Below are positions 36,420 to 46,100 of a DNA stretch of 64,000 nucleotides, piece after piece. How positions within the stretch are numbered: the stretch's first letter is position 1; every line of letters begins with the position of its first letter. A model generated the notes under the pieces. That model saw only the letters and a list, made by a program, of their open reading frames with translations, was not told where the DNA came from and ran no database searches. The stretch comes from Chamaesiphon sp041738715 (lineage in GTDB: Bacteria > Cyanobacteriota > Cyanobacteriia > Cyanobacteriales > Chamaesiphonaceae). The DNA lies in assembly GCA_041738715.1 (NCBI GenBank), contig JBGSPI010000052.1:34843-98842 (forward strand), in the 5' to 3' direction. The position numbers and the translations under genes were made by a program.

Positions 36420-37202
36420 TTAGCCATCGGCATCGAGATTAGCCATGATGTACTCAGGAATATCAGACTCCTTTCTGCCGACCAATGCATAATAGAATAG
36501 CGAACGACCATCAATGGAGATCCGATGTCGGTATCGTTCCAAATGATGAACCTCCAAAGCATCACTCAGCAGTAAAGATTTAATTAACTTAGAGAAGCCG
36601 GAAGTATCGCTCTCAAGCAGAAATGACTCTTTGATATTGAAGGCAATCCATCCAGACGGCGCAACCAAATTAAACGCATTCGCAAAGGCTTTAGCCGGAA
36701 TATCTCCAAAACCAAGTGCCGCAACACATGAAAGACAATCAATCTGCCATTCAGCTAGTTCTTGCTGCAAGATTTCATCTAAGTTACAAAAATCGCAAAC
36801 ATAATAAGCATCATATATACCTGGTCTATCCCGTTCGCAAGCCATACGCGCTTCCTCGCTGATGTCAACACCAATAACGCGGGCAACACCCACACTGTGA
36901 AGTTGTTCGCCAAACATACCGTTGCCAGCACCAAGATCTAGTACGCGCAATTCTGTCATTTCACTGCGGTTATTCTGTAAAACTTTGCTCAAAATTTCGC
37001 CAACTTTTTTTGGAGAACTACATTTAAGTCGTTGATAAAAAAGTTTTTCGTATAAACCTGGAAATTTATAAATCTCGCTATAATCATGAAGACGGAGCCT
37101 AGTTTTTTCCTCGTTTTCAATCAAGTAAAAAAAAGCCTCATCTTGTCCGATCTGATGAGGCTCCGTAACTGGAAATTTGATATTGTATTGCTGATGAGTC
37201 AT
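36420..37202 (-). CDS. Class I SAM-dependent methyltransferase
   Basis: 260 residues. The SAM-binding motif VLDLGAGNGMFGEQ lies near residue 90, followed by RVIGVDISEEAR and the later DCLSCVAALGFGD motif. N-terminal helices form a cap. Substrate not evident. It lies downstream of the family 4 glycosyltransferase on the same strand (53-base gap), so it may be part of a small unit with it. Confidence 0.85.
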   Translation of the reverse strand: MTHQQYNIKFPVTEPHQIGQDEAFFYLIENEEKTRLRLHDYSEIYKFPGLYEKLFYQRLKCSSPKKVGEILSKVLQNNRSEMTELRVLDLGAGNGMFGEQLHSVGVARVIGVDISEEARMACERDRPGIYDAYYVCDFCNLDEILQQELAEWQIDCLSCVAALGFGDIPAKAFANAFNLVAPSGWIAFNIKESFLLESDTSGFSKLIKSLLLSDALEVHHLERYRHRISIDGRSLFYYALVGRKESDIPEYIMANLDADG

Positions 37203-37255
37203 GGCGATCTGTGTTTGGTGGATGTCTGATAAGAAAGTATTAATAGTCCGATCAT

Positions 37256-38686
37256 TTAGTTATGGCGAACATGTTTATGATCGAGAGACTGAAACAATCG
37301 ATCGAGTAACTCTTGTTGTTGAGAACAATCTCCTTTAAACTGTGGTAAATTCTGAATTTGAGCAGCTAGCCTCGGCGAGAGGGTTTTGTTGTCGATCGCT
37401 TCTTGAAGTGACTCTGTTAAAGTTAGAGATCTATAAAGGTGCTCAATTTTAGCTGTTACGGCTGTGGAACTAAAATTATCTTGAACCCATTTGCGTCCAG
37501 TCACACCATAGGTTTTCCACTGTACGGGTGCATGAAATACGTCTTCGATCGCTGCTGCCAAGACATCGGGATCTCGGGGCGAGATTAGCAATCCTGTGCC
37601 ATGATTGACGATCGTATGCTTTAAACCACCAACATTACTGGCGATCACTGGAGTGCCTGCTGCCATCGCTTCCAGCGCAACCAAACCAAACGGTTCATAG
37701 TAACTGGGGATAACGCACACATTAGCGGCTGCATAATAAGGTGGTAAATCAGCTTGATCAACTTGTCCGACAAATACCGTGGCATCTTGTAAGCCCAATT
37801 CTATTACTAATTCTTGAATCTTTTGTTGTTCCTGACAATCTTCCCCACCTGCACGACTACCACCAACCAAATAAAGTCGGAAAGGTTTGATTAATGCAGC
37901 ACAAGCTTTAATTAGAGTTGCAATTCCTTTTCTTTCGTCAAAGCGACCTACATACAAGATCATTCTTTCGTCAGCAGCAATTTTTAACTGTGTCCGAGCC
38001 GCTGCGCTACTGATTGAGCCAAAATGTTGGCTATTAATGGCGCAGGGAATAATTTTAATCCGTCCTAGTTCTGAAATAAACTGCCGCAGATCGGCAACCT
38101 CTTGGGGACTAGTGGCAATCACACAGTCTGTTGATGTTAGACAGGCTTTTTCTACCAAATAGCGGGTTGTCGCAACCGCTGGCGGATTTTCTACATTTTG
38201 ATATTTCACCGCGCCAATGGAATGAAAAGTATGTACTTGGGGTATTCCCATTAAAGATTTTAGTTGTAATCCTACCCAACCAGATAGCCAATAATTACTG
38301 TGAATAAGCGTATATTTACGTCCCGATCGATCTTTAAAGGCTAACCAAGCTTCGATAAAAGCTGGTAGGTGTTCAAATAATTCAGTTCTGGGAATGAACT
38401 CTGCCGAGCCAGCGGTGAGGCGAATCACGCGGCAGCCTGGGACGATTTCGACTATTTCAGCCTGATCTGGATATTCGCGACGAGTGAATATATCTACTTG
38501 ACAACCTCGTTGCGCTAGTCCGATGCCTAGTTCGCGGACGTAAACATTTTGTCCACCTGCCCCTTCTTTGCCAAGATCTGCCGTCGGATCGCCATGTACA
38601 GAAATCAGGGCATAGGTGGATAAGTTGCTGGGATTGCTTGTTTTTGGAGTGGTTTCGTCGGGGTGGTGCAAAGGATTTGCTGTCAT
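37256..38686 (-). CDS. Family 4 glycosyltransferase (sucrose-phosphate-synthase-like group)
   Basis: 476 residues from the ATG at 38686 (MTANPLHHPDETT); an in-frame start at 38725 adds 13. The acceptor-site motif DLGKEGAGGQNVYVREL near the N-terminus is typical of sucrose-synthase/SPS-related GT4 enzymes. The donor domain has ILYVGRFDERKGIATLI and SYYEPFGLVALEAMAAGTPV. GT-B fold, nucleotide-sugar donor. It could make a glycolipid, an exopolysaccharide or a small glycoside; the sequence does not decide. Confidence 0.85.
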   Translation of the reverse strand: MTANPLHHPDETTPKTSNPSNLSTYALISVHGDPTADLGKEGAGGQNVYVRELGIGLAQRGCQVDIFTRREYPDQAEIVEIVPGCRVIRLTAGSAEFIPRTELFEHLPAFIEAWLAFKDRSGRKYTLIHSNYWLSGWVGLQLKSLMGIPQVHTFHSIGAVKYQNVENPPAVATTRYLVEKACLTSTDCVIATSPQEVADLRQFISELGRIKIIPCAINSQHFGSISSAAARTQLKIAADERMILYVGRFDERKGIATLIKACAALIKPFRLYLVGGSRAGGEDCQEQQKIQELVIELGLQDATVFVGQVDQADLPPYYAAANVCVIPSYYEPFGLVALEAMAAGTPVIASNVGGLKHTIVNHGTGLLISPRDPDVLAAAIEDVFHAPVQWKTYGVTGRKWVQDNFSSTAVTAKIEHLYRSLTLTESLQEAIDNKTLSPRLAAQIQNLPQFKGDCSQQQELLDRLFQSLDHKHVRHN

Positions 38687-38816
38687 AATTTGGGTTCTAG
38701 TGATTTTTTGATGAGGGGATTCCAATTTATTACCACCACGATACCGATCGCAAGTTGAAATTATGGGCAGAAATAGTGCAGAAACAGTGCAGAAGATCCC
38801 AATCCGAATTTAGCTT

Positions 38817-39491
38817 TTAAACTTGTTTGAGACGATATCCCAATCCATGCACCGTCTCGATGAAATCATCGGGGGCACCAGCCTCCCGCAACTTTTGGCG
38901 CAAACCCCGAATGTGGGATTTGATCGTATCTTCACTAGGGGCTGCTTCCAAAGACCAAATTCGATCGATGATTCCCGATCGACTCATAATTCGTCTACCA
39001 TTAGTCACTAGCAGTTCCAGCAAGGCGTACTCTTTCGGCGTGAGCGATACCGGAGTGTCGTCATAACTGACCTCATAGGTACTGGAATCTAAAGTGAGAC
39101 TGCCCCAGGATAAACCAGGGGACTCAGGCATACTACCGCGCCGGAGCAGAGCGCGAACTCTCGCCATTAACTCTGGCATTTCAAAGGGTTTGACGAGGTA
39201 GTCATCCGCACCAGCATCCAAACCAGCGATCTTATCCAAGAGCGTATCGCGGGCAGTTAGCATGAGCACTGGTAAACTATAATGATGCGATCGCAAGCGT
39301 TGAGCAAAGCCGATGCCGTCTAATTTTGGCAAAGTCACGTCTAAGACAATCAAGTCAAAATCTACGACTCGCACCCAATCCCACGCTAATTCCCCATCCT
39401 GGGCTACATCTACCACATATTGCTCGCCGATCAGTGCTTCTTTCAACATTGCGGCTAACCGCAGATCGTCTTCTACCACTGAAATACGCAC
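38817..39491 (-). CDS. OmpR/PhoB-family response regulator
   Basis: 224 residues. The receiver domain has acidic Glu7/Asp8/Asp9, phospho-acceptor Asp51 (LIVLDVTLPK), Thr79 and Lys101 (DYLVKPFEMPEL). A winged-helix DNA-binding domain follows (LTPKEYALLELLVTNGRR, IKSHIRGLRQKL, VHGLGYRLKQV). All phosphorylation residues are intact. The histidine kinase at 39562 is divergent, 70 bases away, and is the likely partner. Similar to RppA-type regulators in cyanobacteria. Confidence 0.93.
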   Translation of the reverse strand: MRISVVEDDLRLAAMLKEALIGEQYVVDVAQDGELAWDWVRVVDFDLIVLDVTLPKLDGIGFAQRLRSHHYSLPVLMLTARDTLLDKIAGLDAGADDYLVKPFEMPELMARVRALLRRGSMPESPGLSWGSLTLDSSTYEVSYDDTPVSLTPKEYALLELLVTNGRRIMSRSGIIDRIWSLEAAPSEDTIKSHIRGLRQKLREAGAPDDFIETVHGLGYRLKQV

Positions 39492-39561
39492 GATTTAAAG
39501 TCTCCTAAGTTTATTTCTTAAAATTAATAATCGAGATAATTAAGTACTTTTGCGACAGTAA

Positions 39562-41010
39562 ATGATTAAAAAGATCGAATGGTCTATCGAGAATAAATTA
39601 ATTGCTAGCGGATTTAGTATCGCCCTATGTCTGACTGGTTTTGCCAGTCTGATTTCCTATCAGAATAGCATTGAGTTGATTGACAGTGCTGCCAAGATCG
39701 AACGCGCACATCTGATTTTAAGCAATCTCACAGATATTATGTCAATTTTGGTAGATGCAGAGTCTGGACGGCGAGGATATCTTCTATTTGAAGACAAAAC
39801 AGAATTGCAGCGTTACCAAGAAGAATCTCAAAAAATTCGTCCAAAAATTGCTAGTCTACAGCAGTGGCTTAATAGACCAAATCAGCAAAAGAATCTAATC
39901 TATCTCAATTCTTTGATTACAAAAAAACTGGCTACATCTGAGCGATCGATTAACTTATACCAACAAGATCCCACCAACACGTTAGTACAGGCAAATTTGC
40001 TAATTGAACACAAAAAGAATCGCAGTGAAATTCGGCGCGTAGTTACTGAAATTCAGTCAAATGAAAAACAATTGCTCCAACGCTCAATTATTCAATCTCA
40101 ATCCAATAATAATCTCAGAATTGTGATAGAGGTTCTGAGTACACTCCTCAGCTTTGTCATTCTTTTTGTGATGTTTGCCTTGATATATCGACAGATGTTC
40201 AAGCGACAGCAAGCAGAATCTCATCAGCAAATATTAGCGCAAGCAAAGGAACTTAGCGAACTGAAACTGAAATTTTTCTCAATGGTGTCTCATGAATTTC
40301 GCACGCCGCTGAGTATTATTTTGGGTTCAGTACAATTGCTATCTAACCAGGAGAGACAATGGACTCACGCGAAAAAATTTGCTAATCTAGAACGAATTCA
40401 ATCTTCGGCTCGATCGATGAGCCATTTATTAACTGACATCCTCACTTTAACTAGAGCAGAAGCAGGTAAACTTGAGTTTAATCCTATTCTAATTGACATA
40501 GAAACCTTGTGTATTAATTTAGTTGAAGATATGAGACTATGTTGTAAACCCAATCAAGAGCTAAAATTCATCAGCAAAGAATATTGTCCTCATGCCAAAT
40601 TAGATGAGAAATTATTATATTCAATTTTGAGTAATTTGATCTCCAACGCTCTCAAATATTCGCCAGAGTACGGCTTGGTAGAATTTAGGTTAAAATGCAA
40701 ATCTGATGTGAGTATTTTTGAAATTAAAGACCAAGGTATTGGTATTCCCATAGAAGCCCAATCCAATTTGTACGAACCATTTTGTAGGGCTAACAATGTA
40801 GATACGATCGCCGGAACGGGTTTGGGTTTAGCAGTAGTCAAAAAATGTGTGGATTTGCACCAGGGGGAAATTTTCGTCGAGAGTAAAGTTGGTGAAGGCA
40901 CGACCTTTACTGTCAAAATTCCTCAATCATTCAGCACCGGAGGGTGGGTGGAAAACCGCTCGATTCATCGGTGGGGAGTGTCAATTCAGCCGCAACATCA
41001 GCGTAAATAG
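39562..41010 (+). CDS. Sensor histidine kinase with CHASE3 domain
   Basis: 482 residues. First membrane helix about 12-32, extracellular CHASE3-type sensor about 36-185 (DAESGRRGYLLFEDKTELQR), second helix about 190-212. The HisKA motif FSMVSHEFRTPLS carries His244. The HATPase_c domain is complete (N box LSNLISNALKYSPEYG, DQGIGI, GTGLGLAVVKK). It probably phosphorylates the divergent response regulator. The last 30 bases overlap the 3' end of the convergent outer-membrane gene. Confidence 0.93.
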   Translation: MIKKIEWSIENKLIASGFSIALCLTGFASLISYQNSIELIDSAAKIERAHLILSNLTDIMSILVDAESGRRGYLLFEDKTELQRYQEESQKIRPKIASLQQWLNRPNQQKNLIYLNSLITKKLATSERSINLYQQDPTNTLVQANLLIEHKKNRSEIRRVVTEIQSNEKQLLQRSIIQSQSNNNLRIVIEVLSTLLSFVILFVMFALIYRQMFKRQQAESHQQILAQAKELSELKLKFFSMVSHEFRTPLSIILGSVQLLSNQERQWTHAKKFANLERIQSSARSMSHLLTDILTLTRAEAGKLEFNPILIDIETLCINLVEDMRLCCKPNQELKFISKEYCPHAKLDEKLLYSILSNLISNALKYSPEYGLVEFRLKCKSDVSIFEIKDQGIGIPIEAQSNLYEPFCRANNVDTIAGTGLGLAVVKKCVDLHQGEIFVESKVGEGTTFTVKIPQSFSTGGWVENRSIHRWGVSIQPQHQRK

Positions 41011-43032
41011 CCGATCCTGTTGTTCGATCGATCGATTCAGCGCATCACGTCCAAAGTCGGTTGTATTTACACTCCAACCCAGACTCAGGGATGAACTATT
41101 CGGATTATTGCCCAAGCGGAAATTAGCACTAACGCCATAGGGAGATCGAATGGGATTTTCATTGATCGGTGTCCAATAGCCGGAAATACTGAAATTATCT
41201 GTTAGCCGAACTGCTAAACTAGTGGCAAAAGTATTTTGGATCGAATTTGGTAAACCACTAGGAAAAGATTGGGCGACTGCGACGGAAACACGGTCAAAGT
41301 TAGCACTCGCACCGAGACTAAGGCTACTATTCGCTGATTGAAACAGGGTGCGATCGATTGTTAATTGCCCGTCAGCGACATAATTAATATTTCCAGAAAT
41401 ACTCAGGCTACTGTTCGGACTGAGGGCAAACTTTTGACTAATACTGCCGATCGCATAACTGTGATATTCCGGATCGGGATTAGTATAAATCATCCCACCC
41501 AAGCCATAAGTTAAACCGCGATCGGTAGTTTGACTGTAATCTAATCCGGCATAAGCATTAATTCGATCGAGGTTTACTTGGGAGTCAGCCTGAACGATCG
41601 CACCAGCATAATAACGCAGTACGGCATCACTATTGGTGATATTTCCGGTGTAACTAAAATGGGGATAATAGTGAGTTGTCTCAGTTAATTTACTATTCGT
41701 AAATAATGTGACATCCTGGTTGTAGATAGTTACATAAGCTTGCTGATAGACATTTTGCAACTGCCGAGCATCGAATGAAATCCCATTTACCTGGGATTGA
41801 ATATTGACATTATCCCCAATTCCACCCTCTTGCTCCACCTCATTGACAATGCGCTGAGGACCAGTTAACTCCAATGTCGATCGATTTACTTGTGTCCTGG
41901 CAATAACTGGCGATAGTCCAATCCACCAACTTTGATAGGTTGCTGGCGGAATTTCGGTAAGTTTAGCAACTGTTGGGGCAGCATGGGGCGCACGAGCAAT
42001 GCCATATTGATACAGACTCAAGCTCCGCTCTGGAATCCGGGCTAAATCGGCAGCTTTAAATAAATTGCGATTGATGGTGGGAGTGCGTTTAGATATCGCC
42101 GGAGCCAGGATCGGAATGGCTTCAGGCAAAGCTTCAGTGATAAATTGAAGTCCCGTAGAGATTGTCAAATTTCGATCGCCGTGGACGTAGGCGTTGCCAC
42201 GTATTGTTCTGCCGATGGCAGCTTCTCGATCGTTAACAACGATCGTTTGCCGAATCCGACCCAGGGCAAGAGCGGGAGTTTGCTGGATCTCTTCTTGTCT
42301 ATTGACGATCGTCGTCATCGATTGTCCGTTACCCGCCTGAATCCCCGAATTGGGAAAGTACAAATCGACTCCCAAGATTTGACCATCTGCACCAGATTGA
42401 AATCCAGGCTCTCTCATGGCTGCAAGCGATGCGGGGGTGACAACATCACCAAATTGTGATGGTTGGTCGATCCGCGTCGGCTGCTGGTTGGCATCGAGAC
42501 TAGTGCGATCGGTCACTAATCCAGGCAAATAGGTACACTGACTAGTTGCCGGAGTATTCGGGAGAGTACAGTCAGCCGTCAAGGTCAACCGTTCGCGAAA
42601 TCCCACCATCGTACTAGGTTGAGTCACATCAGTCACAACTTGCCGCGACTGTCTGAGAGTTTGAATTTGTCCGAAGACACCGCGATAATCGAGGGTGTAA
42701 ATGCCATTTAAATCGGTCTGTTCAGTGGTTTTGCCGCCTAAATTAATCAGTCCATTGAGAGATGGGAGAGAGTTGCGATTCGAGCCAGATTCAAATCCAA
42801 ATATCCCTTCTTGACTGGTGAAATGATTGACAGGAGTGCCATTAAAGATCCAGTTGGTGCTGCTGGGCTGGACGCGGTTGCTGGGCAAAATTTGTGGGGC
42901 TGTGCTGAGACTAATTACAGGCTGCGCCAACGCGGACATTGAGTAAATCATCGGTAGTAAATTACTACTGATCGTCAACAGAAATCCTAACTGCCAATAT
43001 TTCAATTGGTGGCGTGGGGCAGAGATCGGCAT
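40981..43032 (-). CDS. Putative outer-membrane beta-barrel/surface protein
   Basis: 683 residues, no family named with confidence. Signal peptide (YWQLGFLLTISSNLLPMIYS, cleaved near ALAQ, residue 37). The N-terminal half is rich in Thr/Gln/Pro. The second half shows alternating polar/hydrophobic strands with many aromatic and Asn/Ser residues (YAGLDYSQTTDRGLTYGLGG, SLSLGWSVN), ending in LFTLMLRLN, as expected of an outer-membrane barrel. It lies directly downstream of the NRPS on the same strand (109-base gap), so it could help export the product, but this is only context. Confidence 0.75.
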   Translation of the reverse strand: MPISAPRHQLKYWQLGFLLTISSNLLPMIYSMSALAQPVISLSTAPQILPSNRVQPSSTNWIFNGTPVNHFTSQEGIFGFESGSNRNSLPSLNGLINLGGKTTEQTDLNGIYTLDYRGVFGQIQTLRQSRQVVTDVTQPSTMVGFRERLTLTADCTLPNTPATSQCTYLPGLVTDRTSLDANQQPTRIDQPSQFGDVVTPASLAAMREPGFQSGADGQILGVDLYFPNSGIQAGNGQSMTTIVNRQEEIQQTPALALGRIRQTIVVNDREAAIGRTIRGNAYVHGDRNLTISTGLQFITEALPEAIPILAPAISKRTPTINRNLFKAADLARIPERSLSLYQYGIARAPHAAPTVAKLTEIPPATYQSWWIGLSPVIARTQVNRSTLELTGPQRIVNEVEQEGGIGDNVNIQSQVNGISFDARQLQNVYQQAYVTIYNQDVTLFTNSKLTETTHYYPHFSYTGNITNSDAVLRYYAGAIVQADSQVNLDRINAYAGLDYSQTTDRGLTYGLGGMIYTNPDPEYHSYAIGSISQKFALSPNSSLSISGNINYVADGQLTIDRTLFQSANSSLSLGASANFDRVSVAVAQSFPSGLPNSIQNTFATSLAVRLTDNFSISGYWTPINENPIRSPYGVSANFRLGNNPNSSSLSLGWSVNTTDFGRDALNRSIEQQDRLFTLMLRLN

Positions 43033-43141
43033 AAGTTTCGGGGTGTCTGAATAAATTCAATCCCGATCGGCTATAGGGATCGAATATTCATTATTCTCGA
43101 TCTAATGAGCTAAATCGGGAAACTTTCCAGCAGCGGCAATT

Positions 43142-46100
43142 TCACTCTTCAGCTTTGTTGGACACAGATATTTCCTGGGCAAGATCGGCAACTGTGGGCG
43201 ATCGAAACAGACTAACCAAAGGCAAATTTACATTAAAAGTCGATCGAATTTTGCCAATTAGGGTGACAGCAACCAAAGAATTACCACCCAAATCGAAGAA
43301 ATTATCCTGAAGCCCTACTGCTGATATTTGTAATACTTCCTGCCAAATCTCCATTAAAGTTTGCTCGGTTTGAACTAGAGATATTGATTGGGGTGCCGAC
43401 TGTGCTTCCGGTTGAACGGCTAATACTGGTGCAGGCAAGGCTTTGCGATCGACTTTTTTGTTGGGTGTGAGGGGAAATGACTCCAACCAGACAAAGTTGG
43501 AAGGCACCATATATTCTGGCAATGAGGAGAGCAAGTATGCTCGTAGATCTTGATTAGTCGGCTGTTGTCCAGGTTGAGGGATGAGGTAGGCAACAATCCG
43601 CTTATCACCAGGGATATCCTCCCGCACAATTGTGACAGCTTCCCGTACTGATGGATGTCTGCTCAAAATTGTCTCGATTTCGCCCAATTCAATTCGATAA
43701 CCGCGTACTTTCACCTGGAAGTCGATTCTGCCCAAAAATTCGAGATTCCCATCCATGCGGTAGCGCACGAGGTCGCCAGTGCGGTATAAACGGGTTGTCG
43801 GATCGGTGCTGAAGGGATGGGGGACGAATCGTTCCTGAGTCAATTCGGGGCGGTTGAGATAGCCGCGAGTCACTCCTTGACCACCAATCAGCAATTCACC
43901 AGCGATCCCTACAGGAACAGGTTGCTGATGCCGATCGAGAATGTATAATTCGGTATTGGCGATCGGCCGACCGAGAGGTACTACACCGTCAATGTCAGAT
44001 AAGGTATGGGTTGCCGACCAGATGGTCGTTTCGGTTGGCCCATACATATTGTGAATTTTGCCAGAAATAGTCTGTTGGAGTTGGCTGGCAAGAGCTTCGG
44101 TAAAGGCTTCCCCGCCCACCATCATATTGCGAATTTGGCGCATTGCTGTGCGGGTAGACGGATCGGCGATTAGCAAGCTCGCCATTGACGGGGTACATTG
44201 CAGGTGCGTGACTTGATGAAGTTGAATCAGAGATGCGATCGAATTATCTTCGCTCTGAGCTTCATCTGCCGATTGGTGATTAGCTCGGATCTTGACTTCG
44301 TTGAGCAGTGGCAATTGATTTAGAACTGTCTGCGTATCTACACCATAGTCAATCAGACAAGCAAGTTCATTGACATCAATACCTTTAATTCGATCGACCA
44401 TTGCCAAACAGGTTTCGACTGTGCCAAATAGACCACTGGTTTCAAAATATCGTTCAAAGGAGAAGTCCAATACCTCATCTAGCTCCTGTTCCGAGAGATG
44501 AGTAACCGAAAATTGTCCCTCATCGCTGGTAGTTTTCTGCTTAAATGTAGGGAAAGACCAAGCCGCCTGCTTAATTAGATCGAGGGAACTGCCCAAATAG
44601 TGGCGCATTGGCTGACGGACAATTTCTTTGACAGCCGCATTACTTTCGCCGACAAAAGAGTGGATCATTAGCGTGACGGTGCCTTGACCGTGATGACCAT
44701 TTTCTGTCCATGCCTGACGGTAGAGGGCGATTTTTGCCGCCAACTCTTCCAAACTCTGGCCTAACAGGTGGGTTAAGATATTAAAACCTTTTGCCCCAGC
44801 CATCTGAAATGTTTCGGGATTCCCAGCGGCGGTGATCCAAACAGGTAGTTCTGGCTGAATGGGACGGGGTAATGTCTTAACGGCTACATTTTCCCCTTTC
44901 CCATTGAGATAATTCACCGATTCTCCCCGCCAGAGCGAGCGAACTTCCTCAACTTGTTGGAACAAAATCTTCTTTCGGTGCTCGAAGGTTTCTGGGCGCA
45001 AGACAAAATCATTCGGTTGCCAACCAGCGGCAAAGGCGATACCTACCCGTCCAACCGAAAAGTTATCGACGACCGACCAATCTTCGGCAATTCGCACGGA
45101 ACTATGGAGCGGCGCGACACAACTACCTGCCCGAATTTGAATCTGCTTAGTCGTAGCAGCGATCGCCGCACTAGTGACCGCAGAATTGGGGAATAAGCCC
45201 CCAAAAGCGTGAAAATGACGTTCGGGAGTCCAAACTGCTTTAAACCCCTGTTCATCGCCAAATTTGGCTCCTTCAAATAACAGCCGATATTTCGCGGCTG
45301 CATCTTCACCTTCTTCACTACTGGAGAAGTAGAACAGACTAAAATCGATCGTCTTCGAGCTATTTTTAATTTCCAGTTTAGGTGCAGCCGATTGAGCGCG
45401 TTCTGCTTTGGCGTTATAAATGACGACTTTAAAGCCTCGCGCCAGCGTCCAGAATAATTCGAGGACGGAGATGTCGAAGGACAAACTAGTGACGGCTAGC
45501 CACACTCCGGGCGGATCTCGATCGATAACATCATCCATTCCCGTAAAGAAGTTGACCACGTTACGATGTTCGACCATTACGCCCTTGGGTTTGCCCGTCG
45601 AGCCGGATGTGTAGAGAACGTAGCTGAGATTGGCTGGCTGCAAACCACTATCGGGATTTGTCCGGGGTTGGGCGGCAATCTCCGCCCACTGGGTATCGAT
45701 CGAGATAATCCGCACATGATGCTCAACTGCTAGATTAGACACTAGACTTTGCTGGGTGACAATGACGGGAGCTTGAGAATCTTCTAACATCAAGGCGATC
45801 CGATCGGTTGGAAAATCTGGATCGAGGGGGACGTATGCCCCACCAGCTTTATGAATGCCCAGTAAACCCACCATCATCGCTAGCGATCGCTCAATGTGTA
45901 AGCCGACTAATACATCGGGCGCAACGCCTTGCAATCGCAGATAGTGGGCGAGTTGATTAGCTCGGTGGTTTAATTCGCGGTAGGTGAGTTCTTCCCCGCC
46001 AAAAGCTACGGCGATCGCTTCGGGGGTGCGTTCTACTTGCTGCTCGAATAATTGATGAATGCACAGGTGGCTAGGCCAGTCTCGCTCTGTCCGGTTCCAG

